NCBI RefSeq assembly: GCF_011075055.1
Contig: NW_025401207.1
Location: 1-64,000 of the forward strand
Length of the DNA stretch: 64,000 nucleotides
Direction: 5' to 3'
Source: Mangifera indica
Taxonomy: Eukaryota > Streptophyta > Magnoliopsida > Sapindales > Anacardiaceae
The notes below the pieces were generated by a model, which saw only the letters and a program-made list of their open reading frames with translations, was not told where the DNA came from and did not search any database. Both the position numbers and the translations under genes were made by a program. The number at the start of each line of letters is the position of its first letter. Position 1 is the stretch's first letter. Below, piece by piece: positions 57,301 through 64,000 of the stretch.

Positions 57301-59595
57301 GCAACTGCACTGCCCTTAGATACAAGCAATGAATAGAAAATTATTCAGATGACTAAGAACACTAAACTAGTATTACCTGTTCTTGCACTCCCTCAAACTT
57401 GCAATTACGAGCAAGCATCACCAAAGCACGTACACCACCTGCCAAAGCAACTTCCATACTACACTTGTCATCGGCAGCTAAATTAGCTAAAGCACCAGCT
57501 GCACGCTCCTATAAACACGAAAATGCAGAAACCAACCCACAACACAAGTTCATACAAATTGATTCATATGCAAGTATATTTAACACATTACAAATAAAGC
57601 ATTTAATGGGAGCAAATAGTAGTTAGGAATATACCAGAACACCATCACCACCAGAGAACCATTTAGATATAAGATCAACTAGAGCTTTTACTCCGCCAGC
57701 CTCAGCAATAGCACCCTAATAAAGAATCTCAAATTGTCACAAAATAGATTTTAAGCATATACCATAAGATGATGAAATCAATGAAAGTTTTAAAATACAA
57801 TTAACCTTATGCTCTTCTCCGACAGACAAATTCCATAGCCCTCCAGCTGCCTCTTCGGCTACCAGCCTATTCATGGACCTTGCCAAATATGCAAGGATAT
57901 TGATTCCTCCTTCTTCTGCAACAGCTTTTGCAACATTGGAATTCACGGACAAGTTTGCTATAGCCTATAGAGTTTACGAAAATGAAAAAAAAAATTAACC
58001 TATTACCATATATTTAGGTAAAATCATGCTCAAAGGTTGTCTATTACACTGATAAACTTACTAATAAATTAAATACATGGAGTAAAGCAAACTGCTCAAG
58101 AAAGTCACTGTAGTATATATTTGTCATCAATATTTAATCAGACCAATTTATTTAAGTCCAAAACAAAAGTACTGAATGAAAATTAGTTAACACAAACAAC
58201 ACAGGTGGGCTAAGATCATCACTAATGTTCCATTAAAGAACTTACCTTTGCAGCCTCAGATTGAAGGCCTTCCCGCCAGGATTTTGCAAGGTCCAACAGA
58301 AGACATATGCCACCATCTTTCATAACTGCTTCAGCCCTTCCACAATCTATGCTAGCATTTTCATCATTAATGACAACAAAGGTTGCTAGTCCAGTGGCTG
58401 CTCTTTCTTGAACATCCTCTTGTGAGCTTTGCATTAAACTGAGCAATAGGGCTGCACCTTGCTTCAGCCAGAAGTCATCCAAACCCTGTGGGTTGCTCTC
58501 AGCAGCACGCAGAAGTGTATGGGAAAGAATCCATTCAAGCCAAGTCATAATCTCATCCAATTTTTTATCTTTACTTTTTGAATTCCTCCAATTGAGAAAC
58601 ACATTCTTCTCTTTCTGTGTAGTATCGTCAAATAAAGAAGCTATAGTTTTAAAAACATCGGTAAAGACGGAAACTAAGAATTTGCCTTTATTCTGAACTG
58701 TGCTAAAACTGGTATCCTCTTCAAGAATTGGACAGTTCAAGGCACACAAAACCTTCAAGCTCTTGGATGAAGATAGCAATCGGGCAATAGTAATTGGACC
58801 AACATCAGTTCTTGAAACATCCAACCCAACTAATTTAGGGAGCTTATGCCAAATCTGTGCAACCACCCCCCATTTCATATTTGAAGTCCCTGCAACTGAG
58901 AGAAAACAAATAGATGATACATTTCCCAATGCTGCCTCATCAATATTCAGGCAGTCCAAAAACCCAATGTCAGCCAAATTCAGACAGTGTTTAGCCAAAG
59001 CATTGATAGCATCACCACAAATATCCCTAATTCCAGACAGTCGAAGTTTCTTCAATTTGGGACAGCAAAGAGCTGTTGCTTTGATGGCATCACTAGTGAT
59101 CCTCTCACAGAAGTCAGGCCCAAGTTGAAGGCTTTCCAGTGCTTCATGACGAGCCACAATCACAGACAATGTTGCATCAGTTATTTTCCGACAGTAATCA
59201 CCACTTATTTCCTGCAAATTCCTAGCCTGAAGGAATATTATTGCATCTGCAGACTCTGCACCACGAAATCTAAGCTTCCGAAGATTCACACATCTGGAAG
59301 CAAGCGAAGCTGCCATAGTAGCATCACATTTATGTGCACGAAGATCCAATGAACTCCACAAACATGGAGAACCACCCAAAGCCCTCCATGTCCTACATGT
59401 TGATGACAGCATTGCCCGGTCTCTATAATTCAGATTTGAAAACAACTGAATCACTGTGTCATCAGGCAAACTAGTCCAATCAACATTCCCACTTCGCTCA
59501 GATTCTAAAACCTTGTCCTCAACTTCAGGGAAACTAGGCAAAACAACCTTCTCCTTCCCCTTATTTGCCACTTTACGTCTCAATCTTCGACTCAT
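54395..59595 (-). CDS. ARABIDILLO: ARABIDILLO, F-box/LRR armadillo-repeat protein
   Basis: 921-aa nuclear armadillo protein; in Arabidopsis ARABIDILLO-1/-2 promote lateral root development and probably act in SCF ubiquitin ligases. Twelve exons (minus): 59595-58246, 57964-57806, 57715-57635, 57508-57377, 57199-57072, 56713-56626, 56171-56077, 55896-55833, 55687-55512, 55387-55166, 54800-54716, 54580-54395. Order: a basic N-terminus (RRLRRKVANKGKEK, possible nuclear signal), an F-box at about 38-82 (SLPDDTVIQLFSNLNYRDRA), leucine-rich repeats to about 290 (LRKLRFRGAESADA, LKKLRLSGIRDICGDAINAL), then armadillo repeats from about 370 to the end (QERAATGLATFVV, AEEAAGGLWNLSVGEEHK, ERAAGALWGLSVSEAN). 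Each small exon carries roughly one armadillo repeat. Near the C-terminus is an Ala-rich stretch (VLRAAAAAATAPLEAK). No lesion seen; length is close to the Arabidopsis proteins. Confidence 0.95.
55141..55160. repeat. (GA)n microsatellite beside an ARABIDILLO splice donor
   Basis: A GA run of about 20 bp which, on the coding (minus) strand, is a CT tract starting a few bases after the exon 10 donor (AG|GTTTCC then CTCTCT...). Length change here could affect use of this donor. Confidence 0.85.
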
Positions 59596-62273
59596 ATCTC
59601 AATCAATTCACAGATGTCAGCTACCAATACCTTTAACCTCAATTACCTAAAGTCTTTAGTAAATTAAGGAAACAAAATAACCCACTAATCAATCAACCCT
59701 CAGCCTCCAATCAAGTTCACAACCCACTAAATAACCAAGATAACAATAGACTTTGACCCCAAAAACCCTAATCCTTAAACAAGTAACAGAATTGAATATA
59801 GAAGATTGATAATTCCATAAAAATCCAAACAACTGATAATAAAATTTATAATGGTAAACGCATTGCAGATACAGAAGTCAATGGTTTCAACTTTCATCAA
59901 AACTCAGAGCTCAGGCTTTGTGGGTTTGCAGGTAAACCCTTAAATCTTGAATCTTGTGAAATAAATCACTTGCCTTTAATGAGATTGCCTACAAGAACTT
60001 CAATGTAGAAAACTATGAAAAAAAATAAAATTAGGAATACAGATAGATTGATAGACAGAGAGAAGAGACAAAGTTGAAGAAGGGTCAGAGAGAATTCAGG
60101 TTTAAATGATAAGAAAAGCCAAACCCTCAAAAGACATATTGGCTCACTTTTTTCTCCTGACTTTCTTCGTTATTCGGCAAAAAAACTGCGAGCCAGAAAG
60201 AGAGGTGATTGTGATGAGTTTATGGGGATAGGGAAAAATATTGGAACAAATTTACAGCAAAAAAAAATTTATCAAAGATGATAGAAATGGCTAAATTGAT
60301 GGTATGGTATGAATACTACTGCCCATAATGTTGTCTTAATTAAATTTTAACGTAACAACAAAACATGGACTCCCGGATTTTCGAATAAAAATTTTATTCA
60401 TAGAATGGATTAGACTTTTAATATTTAAAATAAAATATATCAAACTAATTTTTTACTTATATTTATTATGTAATTTTAATAAAATATTAAAAAAATTTAG
60501 TTTATTTTTATAATAAAATCAGAATGTTAGGTTTTTTCTTAGAGTTAGATCTCATTAATAAAAATAATAATAATAATTTTGATATATTTAAATATTGTTA
60601 TTCCTATAAATAATACTTTTTGTATTAATAATAGATGCAAAAATAAGTATAAATATTATCATATTAGTACGAGGATAAAACAACATATAAATATATTGAA
60701 TTATTATATTTTTTATTAAAATAATTAAATTTTTAAATCTTTTTACAAAAAATATAAAACTTTTATTATTTATTATGATGCAATATCTTAAACAAAAATA
60801 ATTATAATTATTTATTTTGTTTTTTTAGAAGCAATATGGTTGTTTGAAACAAATATTAAAAGCTTAGTCACTTCAATTAATTAAATCTAAAAGTTGAGTG
60901 TATTCAACAAAATAAATAAATAAATAAATAAAAATTTTGACTATTTAATAAAAAAGTTAACCATTTTTCCTTCAATTGAAAAATATGAAATTTAATATTT
61001 TTATATAATTAAGTAGTTTTAAATTATAAATAAATAAATATTTAATTATTTAATATCATTTTAATATTTATATTATATTTAAATATAGTATTAATATATA
61101 TAATATCACTCATATTTATAGAAACAATATTATATATACAACTTTATTTATATAAAATGATATGTAATTATGTAATTTAATAATTAAAAATAAAATAATA
61201 TTTAATTCTATGATAATATATTATTATTTATTTACAAAAATTATACGATTAATTTTATTGAATTTATAATTTACTTGTGCTGTTGGTGTGTACTCATTTT
61301 GGAAATGATAAAAAAATAATAAAGTTACTATAAGATAGAAACAACATTTAATAGACCATGTGAAGTAATATCTATTAGATTTCTTGCCTTCCTGAGACCC
61401 ATGATTTTTTGTTGTTGATGTTGTATTTTTTTTTTTTTTATTTAAGGCAATTTTATTCTCTCATATTTCAATATTGAAAAAAAACAATTGAATACACAAT
61501 TTTTTAATGGAATTTTTCCACATAAAAGTAAGAGAATAGCAACACTAAAAGTATCAAATTATCATTTTTTTTTATTAAAGTAATTAAAAAAAAAATTTTT
61601 TCTATTGAAGTGTTCAAACTTTCATATTTTCTAAAAAAATCAAACTTTCAGTATTTTTTGTTAAAAGTATTGAAAAAACACAAATATAATTTTTGTTTTA
61701 TTTTCTTTTGTTTTGAAAGTAAAGTAATTAATTTCATAACTTCAATAAAAGATAAGTTGTTTTATTTAATTTGAGGCAATTCAATTTTCTTTTGTTTTGA
61801 AAATAAAATAATTAATTTAGTAAATTCTCTTTTTAAAAGATAATGAAATATAATTTCCTTTGTTTTATTTTCTTTGTTGTAATATGGCACTGTATTGGTT
61901 GAAATACCAAATAGTGTGACTGTCAGCCAACAATTTAGAGCAACACTACATACACTAATAAAATGCATACAAACTGGTACTAACAAAATGTCAAGATTTT
62001 GATATTCTTCTAAGATCTTGGAACTCCTTATAATTTCATACATTGAACTTGCATAGAATGTTTTAACTGCTTTGCGGTAGAACCAGATAATGGTTTTAGG
62101 CAAATTTCTCAGACGACCTATAAAACTGCGAGAAGAAGATCATAATAATACTAACAAAAGAGAATGAGAAGAAGATTCCAGGACATAATTTGTTTACTGA
62201 TTTCCAAATATGATTTTCATCGAAACTCTGATTCATATCCAGAGATGAGAAAGGCAACAGAAACAGTAGCCTG
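59596..62273. other. intergenic region between ARABIDILLO and FKBP20-2
   Basis: ARABIDILLO promoter and leader to about 60200, then very AT-rich DNA (60330-61800) with homopolymer runs and no gene, then the 3' flank of FKBP20-2. Confidence 0.55.
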
Positions 62274-63948
62274 TCAGCTGCACACAACATCAGAGTAAAA
62301 GCCAATGGTCCTCCTTTGACAATCCTGAACGCTGAGCAATTCCACATCAAACACTTCAAACTGTTTTGAGCTGAAAAATGTTGAGGGTCCCACCTGCTCA
62401 ACTCAAGATGATATTTTACTAATCAAGTTCATATAAAAGAGGAAGGAGATAATCAGATTAATAAGAATTTGTTGCAGACCGGTGGTCCAAGTTCTGGAGG
62501 TATGATGATCCTCCTTTTTCCCCCAGGTCTCATGTCTTGAATTCCTTCCTCAAATCCTGCACAGATTTTTTCTATTTCAGCAAAGTTCCCTATCTATAAC
62601 AATTGATGTTTATTGTTTGCAGAGAATAATATAATTCTATAAGCATTCTCTTTGGACCTGGAACCAATGCATTAGTTCCCATGCGGATTTTTGCAGGAGA
62701 ACCCTGTAAGTAGGTACTATCAATCCGTCGACCTGATTCATTATAGCCCACATAGTGGAAGGTCACCTACAAAGAATCACAAGTAAATGGTGTAGCTCCT
62801 GATGGGGATGAGAAAATCTTTCAAGTAGTTAAGACTAATAGCGCAATGCATATGTCTAACAAGTCTTCAACTTTTTTAGTCACTCAATTCATCCGTATCG
62901 CTCTGCCTTATTTTTCAACTAGTTAGTCCATAGTTTATGTCCCTTATTGAATAACTTAATGTCTGCATTAACATCTAAGTCCAATAAACGTTCTACACTT
63001 AATTCCTGGGTTGAAAACAAACAGCTACAAAGACAATCTAAAAGTAAAAGCAATATATATTTTTAACGGGTACAAATAAACTAACATCTGATTGAGTGAT
63101 CTAATTGTTTATTTTATTTCTAGTTTAAAATCATTCAATTATATAATGACATATCAATTTGCTTGTACCCGTATAAAGTATTATTGTATTGTTTATAACC
63201 ATAACAATAAAAACCTCAAATATATCTAGCAGATTGTGCTCATCTAAAGATAATAGAAAGATTTTGTGTGAAATCTCATAATTTGAAGCAAAATTAAAGA
63301 AAAGGAACCTGTAGCTTCCAAAGACAATGAAAGAAAAACCTGCTGACCAGCCTTTGGGCAATCACCTTTACCAACTTCAAAATCCTTATAAATGAGTCCT
63401 GAGTCACGCTTTATGTAATTCTCTGATGCTACTACCTTAACTTCGAAACCTGACACAGATTCACAAGGATTGATGCAAATGAATTGGTGTTCTTCCACAT
63501 TTTCAGAAGAAAGAAATTGTTAATTTATCAAAACACCAACCTTCTCTAACAAAGTTTGGGAAGTCTTCTGGTGCATTATTTTCTCTCTGTCTACGTTTAT
63601 TTTGTTCAAGCAAGCGTCTTTCATCATATGGGTTCTTACTCTTTGTCTTCCCAAAAGAAGATAAAGTTGGGAACAAGCCTGATGAAAGCCCAAAAAGAAA
63701 GAGAAACCTTCGCTTTGATCCCTCCTCGCTACAAATCCTGTATTCATTTTGTACTCTGGCGAAAAATAAAATGAAACCGGTTAGAAACTAACAAATCTTA
63801 ATAAAAACACAACTAAGGAACTAGTATTAAAAGTCTCACCCATCATCTTTATTGTTGTAACTAAACCGGCAAAGTCCTACATGCTTCTTCTGAGGCAAGA
63901 AAGTTGCTAAACTGGGAAATGCTGAAGAGGTTTTATCAGCCACAAAGT
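62274..63948 (-). CDS. FKBP20-2: FKBP20-2, chloroplast thylakoid-lumen immunophilin (5' end outside window)
   Basis: Peptidyl-prolyl isomerase of the FKBP class; Arabidopsis FKBP20-2 is lumenal and needed for accumulation of photosystem II supercomplexes. Exons (minus): about 63948-63840, 63755-63541, 63449-63340, 62766-62658, 62556-62480, 62393-62274. The first listed exon has an in-frame stop upstream and no ATG, so the start lies in an exon beyond 64000; its acceptor is not fixed (candidate AGs near 63939-63950). Seen: transit-like sequence, a twin-Arg plus hydrophobic stretch (SKRRFLFFLGFSSGLFPT) that suggests Tat-type lumenal targeting, then the FKBP fold (RDSGLIYKDFEVGKGDCPKA, VTFHYVGYNESGRRIDSTYL, TNALVPGFEEGIQDMRPGGK, RRIIIPPELGPPVGPSTFF). 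Cys residues near the C-terminus (QDC and VVCS) match the redox-active pair described for the Arabidopsis protein. Coding is complete at the 3' end. Confidence 0.9.
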
Positions 63949-64000
63949 GTGAATAGAAGCACGTAGTTAACGCAGGATTCAGTCAGAACTACTTGAACTC

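Noticed and set aside
1..64000. tRNA, rRNA or CRISPR features
   Set aside because: No B-box/A-box pairs of tRNA genes, no rRNA sequence and no spaced direct-repeat array were seen by eye on either strand.

Overview
This is nuclear DNA from a eudicot plant. The genes have many short GT-AG introns in AT-rich sequence, the proteins are plant families (COP9 subunit 7, ERF factors, a type III plasma-membrane proton pump, a PLS-class PPR protein, ARABIDILLO, a lumenal FKBP), and the repeats are plant types (Ty1/copia, hAT, long-TIR MULE-like elements, MITEs). Species cannot be fixed from the window.

Layout. 1-10.8 kb is gene-poor: a DAD1-like (class I-beta) phospholipase A1 gene broken by two frameshifts (3.1-4.4 kb, minus), then repeat-rich DNA. 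10.8-14.2 kb holds an RWD-RING ubiquitin ligase resembling RNF25 (minus, 7 exons, a MITE in one intron). 14.4-17.05 kb is a transposon patch: two long-TIR elements and a 952-bp non-autonomous hAT element with a perfect 8-bp target duplication. 18.4-22.2 kb is CSN7 (plus, 9 exons). 23.6-33.3 kb is an ERF region: a decayed ERF relic, an intact copia element with identical 240-bp LTRs, a second ERF pseudogene, and one intact ERF13-like gene. 33.3-39.5 kb is AT-rich intergenic DNA with more long-TIR elements. 39.6-64 kb is gene-dense: AHA7-like H+-ATPase (21 exons), an intronless PPR gene, palmitoyl-protein thioesterase (12 exons), ARABIDILLO (minus, 12 exons) and FKBP20-2 (minus, 5' end beyond the window).

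Exon boundaries were read by hand from GT/AG signals, reading-frame phase and family conservation. For the five intron-containing genes complete in the window, coding lengths come out as whole codons close to family length (357, 259, 966, 333 and 921 aa).

The genes are not a pathway. As I remember Arabidopsis, their order echoes two duplicate segments, one around At2g448xx-449xx (DAD1, ERF13, a PPR gene, ARABIDILLO-1) and one around At3g603xx (AHA7, palmitoyl thioesterase, ARABIDILLO-2, FKBP20-2). The window would then be a less fractionated version of that block. I found no CRISPR, tRNA, rRNA or clearly new molecular system. The most notable items are the broken DAD1-like gene, the very young complete copia element, the ERF birth-and-death series and the clustered long-TIR transposons.
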